Assembly: GCF_037963835.1 (NCBI RefSeq)
Contig: NZ_CP150145.1
Coordinates: 4,650,001 to 4,714,000 of the forward strand
Direction of reading: 5' to 3'
DNA: 64,000 nt
Source of the DNA: Paenibacillus sp. FSL H8-0332
GTDB taxonomy: Bacteria; Bacillota; Bacilli; Paenibacillales; Paenibacillaceae
Below, in pieces: positions 43,648 to 52,754 of the stretch. Each line of letters starts with the position of its first letter. Within the stretch, counting starts at the first letter, position 1. The position numbers were made by a program, and so were the translations under genes. The notes beneath the pieces were generated by a model. That model saw only the letters and a program-made list of their open reading frames with translations, searched no databases and was not told where the DNA came from.

Positions 43648-44259
43648 ATGAGAAAATGGTTAACGGTTATTCTGTATGTTTCGTGCATAATCCTCGCGTT
43701 TATCTACAGGTATGAACTCCTGGCCTGGCTTAGAGAGGATCATCCTTTGTATTTGTCCATGCTCGCTGCCACTGTGCTGGCCTTATTTCCGGTCCTGCCC
43801 TACAAGCTGATTATCGGTCTGTTCGGGTATGCCTATGGAAGCTTCGCGGGAGCGTTAATCTGCTGGAGTGCTACTACTATAGCGGCAGCCCTTGTTTATG
43901 GAGTGGTTAAATCAATGTTCCAGAGCAAATCGATGGCCTATCTGAGCAGCATCTCAGCGCTGGACAGATTTGTGTCCGCTGTGCAAGAGCGTCCTTTTGC
44001 ATCCGTAGTGATTGCCCGGCTGGCACCGATTATCCCGCAGATGGCTGTGAATATCTACGCAGGTGCTGCCGGACTGCCTTTCTGGAGCTACCTTGGAGCC
44101 ACCGCACTTGGCAAAATTCCCGGCATCGCCCTCTACGCTTTCCTCGGAGGACAGATGTTCCAGCATCCGCGGAGTGCAGCTATAGCTATAATCGTGTATA
44201 TTGCCGTACTGGCCGTGGCCGGATTATCCATGCGCCGCCGTCCTACTGCGGGCCGCTAA
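43648..44259 (+). CDS. TVP38/TMEM64 (VTT/DedA-like) membrane protein
   Basis: Integral membrane protein of 203 residues with the VTT domain. It starts MRKWLTVILYVSCIILAF. Helices include a segment with PVLPYKLIIGLFGYAYG and another with YAGAAGLPFWSYLGATALGKIPGI, which are family signatures. Such proteins are implicated in membrane lipid handling; the role here is unknown. The start at 43648 was selected for AAGGGG 9 bases upstream instead of the longer frame from 43594. It stands alone on the plus strand. Confidence 0.85.
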   Translation: MRKWLTVILYVSCIILAFIYRYELLAWLREDHPLYLSMLAATVLALFPVLPYKLIIGLFGYAYGSFAGALICWSATTIAAALVYGVVKSMFQSKSMAYLSSISALDRFVSAVQERPFASVVIARLAPIIPQMAVNIYAGAAGLPFWSYLGATALGKIPGIALYAFLGGQMFQHPRSAAIAIIVYIAVLAVAGLSMRRRPTAGR

Positions 44260-44367
44260 TGCCTCAATAATCTTCGGTATGCCGCCGTATACTGGCAGTA
44301 AGCCTCTATTTGATTTATAATTAAATTGTGATCTATTTAATTGCATTCTACAGATGGAGGGATAACA

Positions 44368-45354
44368 ATGAGTGAATTTCAAGCTGATTCTATAAATTTC
44401 AAGACCGAACAAGCCACCTTCGCCGGTGGATGCTTCTGGTGTATGGTCTCCCCTTTTGAAGAGCTTCCCGGCATTGTCAAGATTATCTCCGGCTATACAG
44501 GCGGACATACCGTGAACCCTACCTACGAAGAGGTATGCTCGGAAACCACCGGACATGTTGAGGCGGTGCAGATTACGTTCAATCCGGATATTTTCCCATA
44601 TAGCAAGCTGCTTGAGCTGTTCTGGCAGCAGATTGACCCGACCGATGCCGGAGGGCAATTCCATGACCGCGGCACCTCTTACGGAACGGCCATCTTCACC
44701 CATTCAGAGGAGCAGCGCCAGCAGGCAGAGGCTTCCAAGGCTGCCCTTCAGGCCAGCGGAAGGTTCTCCGCTCCGATTGTGACGCCTATTCTTCCAGCTA
44801 AGCCCTTCTATCCCGCTGAAGAATATCATCAGGGCTATCATCATAAGAATCCCGGCCATTACAAGCGTTACCGCAAGGGTTCGGGCCGGGAAGCGTTCAT
44901 TGAGTCTCACTGGACGCATAAGGAGGACCCGCAGAGCCTGAAGGAGCGCCTGACTCCGCTTCAATATGAAGTGACGCAGAACAGCGCTACGGAATCTCCA
45001 TTCCGCAACGAATTCTGGGATCATCACGGGGACGGGATTTATGTGGATATTGTCTCCGGAGAGCCGCTGTTCAGCTCAGAGGATAAGTTCGATTCCGGCT
45101 GCGGCTGGCCGAGCTTCACGCGTCCGATGCGAGACTACGCGGTCAAGGAGAAAAGCGATCTCAGCCACCTGATGATCCGCACCGAGGTACGCAGCAAGAT
45201 AGCGGATTCCCACTTGGGCCATGTGTTCAATGACGGCCCCGGCGCGAACGGACTGCGGTACTGCATCAACTCGGCAGCTCTGCGCTTTGTTCCCAAAGAG
45301 GACCTGGAGAAGGAAGGCTACGGCGAGTACCGCGTGCTCTTCCAGCATGCTTGA
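44368..45354 (+). CDS. msrAB: Fused peptide methionine sulfoxide reductase MsrA-MsrB
   Basis: Bifunctional repair enzyme of 328 residues. MsrA occupies about 10-175 with catalytic Cys22 in AGGCFWCM. MsrB occupies about 195-320 with SGCGWPSFTRP and catalytic Cys299 in GLRYCINSAALRF. Together they reduce both S and R methionine sulfoxide with thioredoxin. MsrB lacks the two zinc CxxC pairs of some homologues. GGAGGGATAACA precedes the ATG at 44368. Terminated by a hairpin overlapping the stop codon region. Confidence 0.96.
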   Translation: MSEFQADSINFKTEQATFAGGCFWCMVSPFEELPGIVKIISGYTGGHTVNPTYEEVCSETTGHVEAVQITFNPDIFPYSKLLELFWQQIDPTDAGGQFHDRGTSYGTAIFTHSEEQRQQAEASKAALQASGRFSAPIVTPILPAKPFYPAEEYHQGYHHKNPGHYKRYRKGSGREAFIESHWTHKEDPQSLKERLTPLQYEVTQNSATESPFRNEFWDHHGDGIYVDIVSGEPLFSSEDKFDSGCGWPSFTRPMRDYAVKEKSDLSHLMIRTEVRSKIADSHLGHVFNDGPGANGLRYCINSAALRFVPKEDLEKEGYGEYRVLFQHA

Positions 45355-45405
45355 GGCTGGAGGTCCCGGCTTGTCTGCCCCTCCAATAGATAGCCTCAAG
45401 CTTTA
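45349..45405 (+). terminator. Terminator of msrAB
   Basis: GCTTGAGGCTGGAGG pairs with CCTCC-AATAGATA-GCCTCAAGC, leaving a side bulge, and is followed by TTTAG. The stem begins within the last codons of msrAB. Confidence 0.65.
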
Positions 45406-45533
45406 GCTTCATATATTGCATAACTTACCCGTGTGCCATCACAATGTATGTTGTTTTTCGCTTACAGTCGGGCACACACTTTATCCACAACAGAAGAAAA
45501 TCATAATTTCCTGAACAATTTCCTGAACAAAAA

Positions 45534-45576
45534 CAAAGCCTCCAGCCCGGATTTACGGGTAGGGAGGCTTTATTCT
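45534..45576. terminator. Bidirectional terminator before the DUF4349 gene's 3' end
   Basis: AAAGCCTCC and GGAGGCTTT pair around an inner CCCGG/CGGGT arm. T-rich sequence stands on both sides, so it can serve transcripts from either strand; it is 40 bases after the DUF4349 stop codon. Confidence 0.8.
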
Positions 45577-45615
45577 TTACATAAAAGATTCTTATGTTTA
45601 TTTGTGCAGCCCATT

Positions 45616-46755
45616 CTACTTGTTCTGCTTATCCGTATTCTCCTCTTCCGTTGCGGCCGGTACTACAGGTGCCGCTTCAGGATGAGGCTGCGATTCCCGG
45701 TCCGGCAGACGGTTGCCGCCCAGCCGTGCCTGTTCAGTGTGCGCAGGTTGCCGCCGCTTGAAGCTTTTCCGTAACCAGAGCACCAGCGCCACCACGACTC
45801 CAGCTACAAGCAGTACGGGGAGAGCAGCCGCGAGTACAACAACAAGCCACTGGAACATCACAGACAACGCCTTCATGCTGCCCTTGAGCGCTTCCGAAGC
45901 CCGTTCACCCAGCGGCCCCTCGGAATTAGTCTGTGTAAGGGTAAGATTCTTCTCAGTCTGGTACAGGCGAAGCTCCACTGTAGAGAAAGATACATTCTGA
46001 TCGATATACCGCATTCTGCCCTTGATCTGTTCAATTTGCTCCTGGATTTCCCCAAGCTGGTTGGCGAACTGGACGAGATCAGCCGGTTTGGTCGCTTTTT
46101 TCATAAAATCAATATACTGCGTCTCCATCATCTGCTTCGCCTTAAGGCGCGACTCGAGGTCCACATATTCCTCCGACACATCTTGCCCCTGGATGCTTCT
46201 CTGGAGCTTCTCATGCTTAATCTTCTCCAGATTGTTCAGGAACGGTGAGAAGCCCGCCGCGGGCACTTTTAGGATGAAGGTTCCACCTTGTTCATATTCA
46301 GACATATTCTCTGAGAATTCAATAATGTAGCCCCCGGCCAGAGTAACCATATTCCGCACTTCGGTCTGCGCCGCTCCGTAGTCGCTTACCTCCATATTGA
46401 GGTTCGCCTTGTAGATCAGCTTTTTGTTCAGTCCTGCCACCACATCGGTACCGGTGAATCCGGCAGAAGCATCGTTCCCTTGCCCAGCATCCGCCCCAGG
46501 GACTGCCGAATTTCCGCCGCCGCCCTTCACTGCAGCCTGATCATTGACAGCCATCGCCGTGTTAGCTTGACTATCCTCCTTGGCCTCCACCGCAGCAGGC
46601 GCACTCTCCGCTGATCCGTCTGATCCTGCTTCATTTCTGAACGCGCTTTCTGAATTCGCTGCCGAATCTGAATTGTTACTCGACGCGCCGCAGCCCGTCA
46701 GAACTACGGCTACAACCACTAGATACAATAAGTAATGCAGACCCCATTTTCGCAT
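45616..46755 (-). CDS. DUF4349 lipoprotein
   Basis: Lipoprotein of 379 residues with lipobox VLTGC near residue 20, starting MRKWGLHYLLYLVVVA. A low-complexity Ser/Ala/Gly linker runs to about residue 110. The DUF4349 domain follows (KLIYKANLNMEVSDYGAA, GGYIIEFSEN, EYVDLESRLKAKQ). It includes a coiled-coil stretch and a C-terminal transmembrane helix (VVVLAAALPVLLVAGVVVAL) with a basic tail. Function unknown in general. The start at 46755 is favoured because GGAGG lies 7 bases upstream. Confidence 0.87.
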   Translation of the reverse strand: MRKWGLHYLLYLVVVAVVLTGCGASSNNSDSAANSESAFRNEAGSDGSAESAPAAVEAKEDSQANTAMAVNDQAAVKGGGGNSAVPGADAGQGNDASAGFTGTDVVAGLNKKLIYKANLNMEVSDYGAAQTEVRNMVTLAGGYIIEFSENMSEYEQGGTFILKVPAAGFSPFLNNLEKIKHEKLQRSIQGQDVSEEYVDLESRLKAKQMMETQYIDFMKKATKPADLVQFANQLGEIQEQIEQIKGRMRYIDQNVSFSTVELRLYQTEKNLTLTQTNSEGPLGERASEALKGSMKALSVMFQWLVVVLAAALPVLLVAGVVVALVLWLRKSFKRRQPAHTEQARLGGNRLPDRESQPHPEAAPVVPAATEEENTDKQNK

Positions 46756-47113
46756 GCTCATTCCTCCATAACATGTAATTGTATACTGCTTCCGGTGTTT
46801 CAGCTTCCGTTGCGGAGGGCCGTTCTCTCTCTTGATCCGATCCGCGCCTATCCCTCTTGACGTTCCAAAAGCTGGAAGGTTGCAGAAATTGAAGAAAATA
46901 ACAAATAAGACCCTTCCACCATTGGTCCTATTTGCGTAATACCTCTTTATTTGTTACAATTGCGATGATGTAACGGCAAAAAAACACCAAAAACCCTATT
47001 CGCATAGAATAAGGTTATGGCGCTATTCGGACAAGCTCCACCTTGCCCGGGCAGCTGTAATTGATTTCTTGCCGATTTATGTTGCCTACTACTACAAGAG
47101 GAGGTGAACCCTC
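46756..47113. other. Intergenic region with three short inverted repeats
   Basis: Besides promoters for the flanking genes, this 358-base gap holds three inverted repeats. They are AAATA-GACC/GGTC-TATTT (46901-46932), GTTACA-N10-TGTAAC (46953-46974), and AACCCTATTC/GAATAAGGTT (about 46991-47018). None has a terminator-like T-run. The GTTACA pair might be a regulator site for the DUF1540 gene. Confidence 0.4.
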
Positions 47114-47266
47114 ATGGCAAAAGACGTATTGTGCGCAGTTAATTCTTGCACCTACTGGGCTGAAGAGAACAAATGCAACGCTGAGTCGATCTTCGTTGCT
47201 TACCACAGCTCCAAGCAGCCTACACAATCTGAGGAAACAGATTGCAAAACCTTCGAAAGCAAATAA
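47114..47266 (+). CDS. DUF1540 small cysteine protein
   Basis: Protein of 50 residues beginning MAKDVLCAVNSCTYWAEENK and ending CKTFESK. Four cysteines (7, 12, 21, 44) fit the DUF1540 pattern, a small probable metal-binding domain common in sporulating Firmicutes. GAGGAGGTGAACCCTC gives a strong ribosome site before the ATG. A terminator follows within 20 bases, so it is a single-gene transcript. Function is unknown. Confidence 0.85.
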   Translation: MAKDVLCAVNSCTYWAEENKCNAESIFVAYHSSKQPTQSEETDCKTFESK

Positions 47267-47284
47267 TGAATCTTTGCAGAATAT

Positions 47285-47320
47285 GAAGGAGCCCTCCACA
47301 GGTTCCTTCTTTCTTTTTTC
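47285..47320 (+). terminator. Terminator of the DUF1540 gene
   Basis: GAAGGAGCC pairs with GGTTCCTTC around CTCCACA, then TTCTTTTTTC on the plus strand. Confidence 0.85.
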
Positions 47321-47363
47321 ATTCTATCAAGAATGAGAACTATTATCAAGTGTTTCCTGCAAA

Positions 47364-47424
47364 CAAGTGGAAACGGCTTTGCCGTCCTTTTAAAGGGCGG
47401 TTCGTTTCGGCGAGAAATAGAAGC
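47364..47424. repeat. Palindromic repeat element, copy 3 (no tail)
   Basis: GAAACGGCTTTGCCGTCC-TTTTAAAGGGCGG-TTCGTTTCGGCGAG follows the core of the copies at 17258 and 24106 but has no tail palindrome. It ends at AGAAATAGAAGC, directly against a bidirectional terminator, between the convergent DUF1540 and metE genes. Confidence 0.72.
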
Positions 47425-47475
47425 AAAACCACTGTGGCCGGAGATTGTGCTCTCCTGCCTGCAGTGGTTTTTTTG
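47423..47475. terminator. Terminator of metE, symmetric
   Basis: AAACCACTG and CAGTGGTTT flank an inner GGAGA/TCTCC arm. The plus strand is followed by TTTTTTT and the minus strand by TTTTGCTTC, so it can act both ways. It lies about 40 bases after the metE stop. Confidence 0.8.
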
Positions 47476-47514
47476 TGCAAAAGTGATCATTTAAAGGGAG
47501 GAATACCCCTTCCC

Positions 47515-49815
47515 TCAACGGCTGACTGCGCCGTGCTGCTCTCTTACCAGGACCGCGGCCTTCACCATATTGCGCAGTGCGCCTGTGGTCTCTTCCCAGC
47601 CTCGTGTCTTCAGTCCGCAGTCGGGATTAATCCAGAACTGCTGGACATCCAGCACGCGCAGCGCACGTTCGATGGCCGAAGTCATCTCCTCTACCACCGG
47701 TACGCGCGGACTGTGGATATCATACACACCCAGTCCAATCCCCTTGTCGTATTCCTGCTCCTCGAAGCTGACGATCAGCTCACCATGGCTGCGTGAGGTC
47801 TCAATGGAGATTACATCCGCATCCATCGCCGAGATCGAACCGATCATGTCATTAAATTCACTGTAGCACATATGCGTATGCACCTGCGTGGTGTCCTTGA
47901 CATGATTCGTGGCGGTCCGGAAGGATTTCACCGCCCAGTTCAGGTAATACTCATGATCTCTTGCCTTCAGCGGCAGGCCTTCGCGGATCGCCGGCTCATC
48001 GACCTGAATCATCTCGATACCCGCCTCCTCGAGTGCGGATACTTCATGACGCAGGGCGAGGGCGATCTGTCCGGCCACCGCTTCGCGGCTGAGATCATCG
48101 CGGACAAAGGACCAGTTCAGGATCGTGACCGGGCCGGTCAGCATTCCCTTAACAGGCAGCTTAGTGAGTGACTGGGCATACACGCTCTCCTTGACGGTCA
48201 TCGGCTCTATAAAAGCGACATCGGCATAGATTACCGGCGGCTTCACGCAGCGTGAGCCGTACGACTGAACCCAGCCGTCTGCGGTGAACAGATAGCCGGC
48301 CAGCTTCTCCCCGAAGAACTCCACCATATCCGTACGCTCGAATTCCCCGTGTACCAGGACATCCAGACCAAGCTCCTCCTGAAGCGTAATCGCTTCAGCG
48401 ATCTGGCGCTCAATGAACAGGTCATAACGCTCCTGGTTCCAGACTCCCTTGCGCCATTTCAGACGGGCTTGGCGGACTTCAACCGTCTGCGGGAAGCTGC
48501 CGATGGTCGTGGTCGGCAGCAGCGGCAGACGCCACTTCTCCTGCTGAACCTTCACACGCTCGGCGAACGGAAGGCTGCGGTGGTCCGGCAGCTGGGCAAG
48601 AGCACGCACCTGCTCTGCTACATCCTCACGTCCGCGCTCCGGCAGGGCACGGAATACGGCCAGCACCTCACGGCTGCGCTCCAGCTCGGCGGCATAACGC
48701 TCTCTTCCTTCATTCGCGGCTGCCGCAATCAGAACCAGCTCGGCCAGCTTCTCATTGGCGAACGCCAAGGCGTTCTTGACCGCAGCCTTCAGCTTGACCT
48801 CGCCCTCAACCGTTACAGGCACATGCAGCAGGCTCGACGCAGGCTGGAGAATCAGCTGCTCCTGAGGCACATAGGTCAGCAGCTTCGCTACCAGCTCCAG
48901 CTTGACATCGGTGTCAGCGCGCCAGATGTTGCGGCCGTCAAGGATACCGGCGCCGAGTGTCTTATCCTGCGGCCAGCCCAGGCGTGCAACCGACTCCAGA
49001 TTCTTGCCGCCGTCATGGACGAAGTCAAGACCCAGACCCTGCACAGGCAGCGCCAGCAATGCTTCAAGCGGCTCCGCAGCTTCGAAGTACGTCTGCAGCA
49101 TCAGGTTCAGACCTGGTACGGCAGCTGCAATCTCACTGTAAATGTTCTGCAGCAGCGCGGTATCCTCAGCCGTTAAGCCGGTAACAATCGCCGGTTCATC
49201 GATCTGAACCCAGGCCACTCCTTCCGCCTGCAGCTCCTGCAGGAGCTGTACATACAGCGGGAGGAAGCGTGTGGCAACGGCGGCGATGTCTGCTGCCGGG
49301 AAGCCCTTGGACAGCTTCAGGAAGGTATACAGTCCGACTATAACCGGCTTGCCCTCAATACCTGCGCGCTCCTTGGCGAAGCGGTAGGCGGCCAGCGGTT
49401 TATTCGCTGTCAATACCGGGGTCAGGCTGCCGATCTCAGGCACAATGTAATGGTAGTTCGTATTGAACCATTTGGTCATCTCGCAAGCCGGGGCTTCTGC
49501 ATTGCCGCGGGCCATCGCAAAATACAGATCAAGCGGAATCTCTCCGCCCTTATATCCATAACGCGCCGGAACTATTCCGAACATGGCGGCGGTATCCAGC
49601 ACATGGTCATAGAAGGTGAAATCGCCCACCGGAATCAGATCAATTCCGGCCTGCTGCTGGGTCTGCAAATGCTGAAGCTGAATATCCTCCATCTGCGAGC
49701 GGAAGCTCTGCTCATCGATTTTCCCGGCCCAATAAGCCTCCAGTAATTTCTTCCATTCACGGTTCTTGCCGATTCTCGGATAACCGAGGCTGCTTGTCTT
49801 GATTCCTTTACTCAT
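47515..49815 (-). CDS. metE: Cobalamin-independent methionine synthase
   Basis: Zinc enzyme of 766 residues that transfers a methyl group from 5-methyl-tetrahydropteroyl-triglutamate to homocysteine. The N-terminal half starts TSSLGYPRIGKNREWKKLLE. The C-terminal catalytic half has zinc ligands in HTHMCYSEF and WINPDCGLKTRGW, and substrate residues in QVDEPAIREGLPL. GAGGAGTGG precedes the ATG. The 137 bases up to the uppP terminator contain no recognisable SAM riboswitch or T-box, so control is probably different from metG here. Confidence 0.97.
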   Translation of the reverse strand: MSKGIKTSSLGYPRIGKNREWKKLLEAYWAGKIDEQSFRSQMEDIQLQHLQTQQQAGIDLIPVGDFTFYDHVLDTAAMFGIVPARYGYKGGEIPLDLYFAMARGNAEAPACEMTKWFNTNYHYIVPEIGSLTPVLTANKPLAAYRFAKERAGIEGKPVIVGLYTFLKLSKGFPAADIAAVATRFLPLYVQLLQELQAEGVAWVQIDEPAIVTGLTAEDTALLQNIYSEIAAAVPGLNLMLQTYFEAAEPLEALLALPVQGLGLDFVHDGGKNLESVARLGWPQDKTLGAGILDGRNIWRADTDVKLELVAKLLTYVPQEQLILQPASSLLHVPVTVEGEVKLKAAVKNALAFANEKLAELVLIAAAANEGRERYAAELERSREVLAVFRALPERGREDVAEQVRALAQLPDHRSLPFAERVKVQQEKWRLPLLPTTTIGSFPQTVEVRQARLKWRKGVWNQERYDLFIERQIAEAITLQEELGLDVLVHGEFERTDMVEFFGEKLAGYLFTADGWVQSYGSRCVKPPVIYADVAFIEPMTVKESVYAQSLTKLPVKGMLTGPVTILNWSFVRDDLSREAVAGQIALALRHEVSALEEAGIEMIQVDEPAIREGLPLKARDHEYYLNWAVKSFRTATNHVKDTTQVHTHMCYSEFNDMIGSISAMDADVISIETSRSHGELIVSFEEQEYDKGIGLGVYDIHSPRVPVVEEMTSAIERALRVLDVQQFWINPDCGLKTRGWEETTGALRNMVKAAVLVREQHGAVSR

Positions 49816-49952
49816 AGGTGTCCACTCCTCTGTATAATGGTCTATCGCTTATGCCTGCAAGCCTTAATCTGATGCCATCTTACTGCACGCCTCCCGCGCC
49901 CCGCAACAGATTCCACGCAATCCGGCTATACAGATTCCCTATAGCAGAACGC

Positions 49953-49994
49953 CAAAAAAAGCCGCACCCCCTTGAAGGAGGAGCAGCTTAGACT
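49953..49994 (-). terminator. Terminator of uppP
   Basis: Minus strand AAGCTGCTCCTCC, loop TTCAA, GGGGGTGCGGCTT, then TTTTT. It lies 17 bases after the uppP stop. Confidence 0.85.
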
Positions 49995-50010
49995 CTGAGG
50001 CCCGGCGAAA

Positions 50011-50871
50011 TCAGAACCAGATCAGATAGACCACACCGGCAAGCACAATCCGGTAGATTGCGAAGGGCAACAGCTTGATCCGGTTAATCAGCTTCAGGAA
50101 GAAACGCATCGATACCAGTGCGAATACGAAGGCGCTGATGAACCCGACAATGAAGAACGGCAAGGCATCCAGCGTAAAATACTGCCAGTTCTTCAGCAGT
50201 GAAATCAGGCTTGCCCCGGCCATAATCGGCACCGCCATGATGAAGGTGAAATCGGCTGCCGCACGGTGGCTCATGCCCAGCAGAACCCCGCCGGATATCG
50301 TCGAGCCGGACCGCGAGAAGCCCGGCCACAGGGAGATACATTGGATCAATCCGACTGATAGCGCCTGCCTATATGTAATTTGGTCCACACTCTCAGTCCG
50401 GGCATTTCCAGGCGCAAAACGGTCGGCGCAGATCATGAATAACGCTCCAACCACAAGTCCAATCAGCACAGTAAAGGTAGAGAACAGATGCTCATCGATG
50501 TAATCCTCCAGCACAAATCCGAAGATTCCGGCCGGAAGCAGTCCGACAAGAATATGCGTCAGCTTCAGACGTCCTTCTGCCGGAGCCTGCCGCTGCCCTT
50601 CCGGCACTACGGCCAGGTCCTTGCGGCTGAGCTTCCCGAGGCCCAGCAGATCAATGAACCGGTTACGGAAAATAATGACGACTGCAAGAATAGAGCCTAA
50701 TTGAATCACTACCTTGAAAGAGTTGGCCGTATACTTCCCCAGGAATTCCTGTGATTTAAGCCACATATCATCAACGATGATCATATGGCCTGTCGAGGAT
50801 ACCGGAGCAAATTCGGTCAGCCCTTCTACAATGCCCAGAATGATTGCTTTGACAATGGTCAGCAGCTCCAT
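50011..50871 (-). CDS. uppP: Undecaprenyl-diphosphatase UppP/BacA
   Basis: Integral membrane phosphatase of 286 residues that recycles the undecaprenyl carrier for cell-wall synthesis and gives bacitracin tolerance. Signatures are EGLTEFAPVSSTGHM (with Ala where Leu is usual) at residues 16-30 and PGFSRSGSTISGG near residue 185. Eight or so helices and a charged cytoplasmic loop at about 75-105 complete the family picture. GGGGG lies upstream of the ATG. Single-gene transcript. Confidence 0.95.
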   Translation of the reverse strand: MELLTIVKAIILGIVEGLTEFAPVSSTGHMIIVDDMWLKSQEFLGKYTANSFKVVIQLGSILAVVIIFRNRFIDLLGLGKLSRKDLAVVPEGQRQAPAEGRLKLTHILVGLLPAGIFGFVLEDYIDEHLFSTFTVLIGLVVGALFMICADRFAPGNARTESVDQITYRQALSVGLIQCISLWPGFSRSGSTISGGVLLGMSHRAAADFTFIMAVPIMAGASLISLLKNWQYFTLDALPFFIVGFISAFVFALVSMRFFLKLINRIKLLPFAIYRIVLAGVVYLIWF

Positions 50872-50979
50872 GGCGATCCCCCTTTATTGTTTTCAATATA
50901 ATAATTGTAAACTCGCACAGCTATTTCTGAAACTTACAGCTTGCTTGCAGTATTGCAAATTTTAATTCATAACGCTGAC

Positions 50980-51030
50980 TTGACAGGCAGAAACCAACAG
51001 CTTATATTTATATGCATGTGCATGCATTTA
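50980..51030 (+). promoter_or_regulatory. namA promoter with a TGCATG operator-like repeat
   Basis: TTGACA (50980-50985), 17-base spacer, TATATT (51003-51008) is a strong promoter. Over the predicted start lies ATGCATGTGCATGCAT (51012-51027), made of repeated TGCATG units with near-palindromic symmetry. It is a good candidate operator, possibly for the MarR protein encoded downstream. Confidence 0.65.
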
Positions 51031-51069
51031 TTATTTATCCATCCCATATAGAACGAAGGAGCGAAATTC

Positions 51070-52101
51070 ATGACGAAAGATCTGTTCACCCCCTATGAGT
51101 ATAAAAGCTTAAAACTGAAGAACCGGGTGGTGATGCCGCCCATGTGCCAATATTCAGTTACGAATAAGGATGGAATCGCTAACGACTGGCATTACAACCA
51201 CTACGTAAGCCGCGCCGTCGGCGGCACCGGATTGATCATTGTCGAGATGGCTGATGTGGACCCGGACGGCCGGATTACCGATTATGATCTGGGCGTCTGG
51301 TCTGATGAGCAGATTCCTGCGCTGGCGCGGATTGTGGAAGCCAGTCATGCCCATGGAGCCAAAATCGGAATTCAGGTTGCCCATGCCGGGCGCAAGGCGG
51401 AGGATGCCAAGGTTCCTATCTCCTCTTCCGCTATTCCTTATGACAGCAACTCTAAGACTCCCCACGCCCTAACGACAGAGGAAGTTAAAGACATGGTCCA
51501 GAAATTCAAGCGCGGCGTAGAGCGTGCGGTTCAGGCCGGGTTCGACACGATTGAGCTGCACGGTGCCCACGGGTATCTGATTCACCAGTTTCACTCGCCG
51601 TTGACCAACCAGCGGACTGATGAGTATGGACAGGATCTGACTTTGTTCGGCCGGGAGGTTATCGCTGCCGCCAAGAGCGTGATGCCTGAGGATATGCCGC
51701 TGATCATGCGGATTTCCGCCAGAGAATATGTGAAAGGCGGTTACGGCCTCCAAAAGGGTCTGGAGATCAGCAGAGCCTATAAGGAAGCCGGGGCCGATAT
51801 TTTCCATATCAGCTCAGGCGGTGAGGGAGCCGTTGACGCAGAGAATGGACCTGGCAACCATGCAGCCTATCAGTTACCGCTGGCAAGAACCATCCGCCAG
51901 GAGCTGAACGTGCCGGTGATTGCTGTCGGCCGGTTGGATGAAGCGGTTCTTGCCAACGCCGTCATCGGCAATGAAGAAGCTGACTTGGTGGCGGTGGGCC
52001 GGGGAATGCTCCGTAATCCTTTCTGGACGCTGGAAGCCGGTGTGACGCTGCGCAAAGACGCAGATATACCTAAGCAGTATGCATTAGGATTCCCGCGTTA
52101 A
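51070..52101 (+). CDS. namA: NADPH dehydrogenase NamA (old yellow enzyme, YqjM type)
   Basis: FMN-dependent ene-reductase of 343 residues that reduces activated double bonds and nitro compounds. It has the YqjM signature: FTPYEYKSLKLKNRVVMPPM with Cys26 in MCQYSV, HAGRKAED, the FMN/substrate pair GAHGYLIHQFHSPLTNQR, and AVGRLDEAVLANAVI. GAAGGAGC precedes the ATG. A promoter with a possible operator lies upstream and a MarR gene follows after about 90 bases, suggesting inducible electrophile detoxification. Confidence 0.95.
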   Translation: MTKDLFTPYEYKSLKLKNRVVMPPMCQYSVTNKDGIANDWHYNHYVSRAVGGTGLIIVEMADVDPDGRITDYDLGVWSDEQIPALARIVEASHAHGAKIGIQVAHAGRKAEDAKVPISSSAIPYDSNSKTPHALTTEEVKDMVQKFKRGVERAVQAGFDTIELHGAHGYLIHQFHSPLTNQRTDEYGQDLTLFGREVIAAAKSVMPEDMPLIMRISAREYVKGGYGLQKGLEISRAYKEAGADIFHISSGGEGAVDAENGPGNHAAYQLPLARTIRQELNVPVIAVGRLDEAVLANAVIGNEEADLVAVGRGMLRNPFWTLEAGVTLRKDADIPKQYALGFPR

Positions 52102-52190
52102 GGACAATTCGTCAGCAGCTTGCCTATGGTGATGGTATACTGTATAACAACTACTATTCATTACAGGTATACACCGGGAGGATGGAAGAC

Positions 52191-52625
52191 ATGACTAACC
52201 CCCCTTCGAATGATCTAATTAACAGCTGGTTATCGCTCTCTCTGATACAGATGAAGGTGGCCGCAGTCCTTGAAGCGAAGCTGACCGAGAACTATGAGTT
52301 ATCGCTTAAGGAATTCTATGTATTGCTGTTTCTGTCCGAAGCCCCTGAGCAAAAGCTGAAGCTCCAGCAGCTGGAATCGATGGTCGGGCTTAGCCAGAGT
52401 GCTGTATCCCGGCTGGTCAGCCGCTTCGAAGCCAAGGGCTGCGGAGCGCTGGAGCGCAAGTCTTGCGAGGCAGACCGCAGAAGCATCTATACGTCCCTGA
52501 CTGCCATTGGGCAGGACAAGGTTGACCGGGCGAAGCAGACCGTTCATGAAGTGCTGCAGGAAGCCTTTCCTGTAGACGACACGCAGCAGCTGCTGAAGCA
52601 GCTTATCCAGCTGAAGCAATCCTAG
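52191..52625 (+). CDS. MarR-family transcriptional regulator
   Basis: Winged-helix repressor of 144 residues. The helix-turn-helix and wing appear as LQQLESMVGLSQSAVSRLVSRFEAKGCG and LERKSCEADRRSIYTSLT. The start at 52191 has GGGAGG 9 bases upstream; the ATG at 52182 is too close to it. MarR proteins sense electrophiles or phenolics. Adjacency to namA, which carries an operator-like repeat, makes NamA a likely target; this is inferred. Confidence 0.88.
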   Translation: MTNPPSNDLINSWLSLSLIQMKVAAVLEAKLTENYELSLKEFYVLLFLSEAPEQKLKLQQLESMVGLSQSAVSRLVSRFEAKGCGALERKSCEADRRSIYTSLTAIGQDKVDRAKQTVHEVLQEAFPVDDTQQLLKQLIQLKQS

Positions 52626-52649
52626 ACCCGGGCAGATGCCTGCCGGGTG

Positions 52650-52687
52650 AACCCGCCGTCCCTTCCGAGGGGCGGCGGGTTTTTGTC
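52650..52687 (+). terminator. Terminator of the MarR gene
   Basis: AACCCGCCGTCCC, loop, GGGGCGGCGGGTT, then TTTTG. Strong GC-rich stem. Confidence 0.88.
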
Positions 52688-52754
52688 TGAACCTCCCTCT
52701 CCCCCTGAGCATACACCATACTATCAAGAAATTAAGAATAGCGGGGTGCAACGT

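Noticed and set aside
49816..49952. A possible SAM riboswitch upstream of metE
   Set aside because: The 137-base gap has no terminator of its own and none of the S-box core sequences I looked for.
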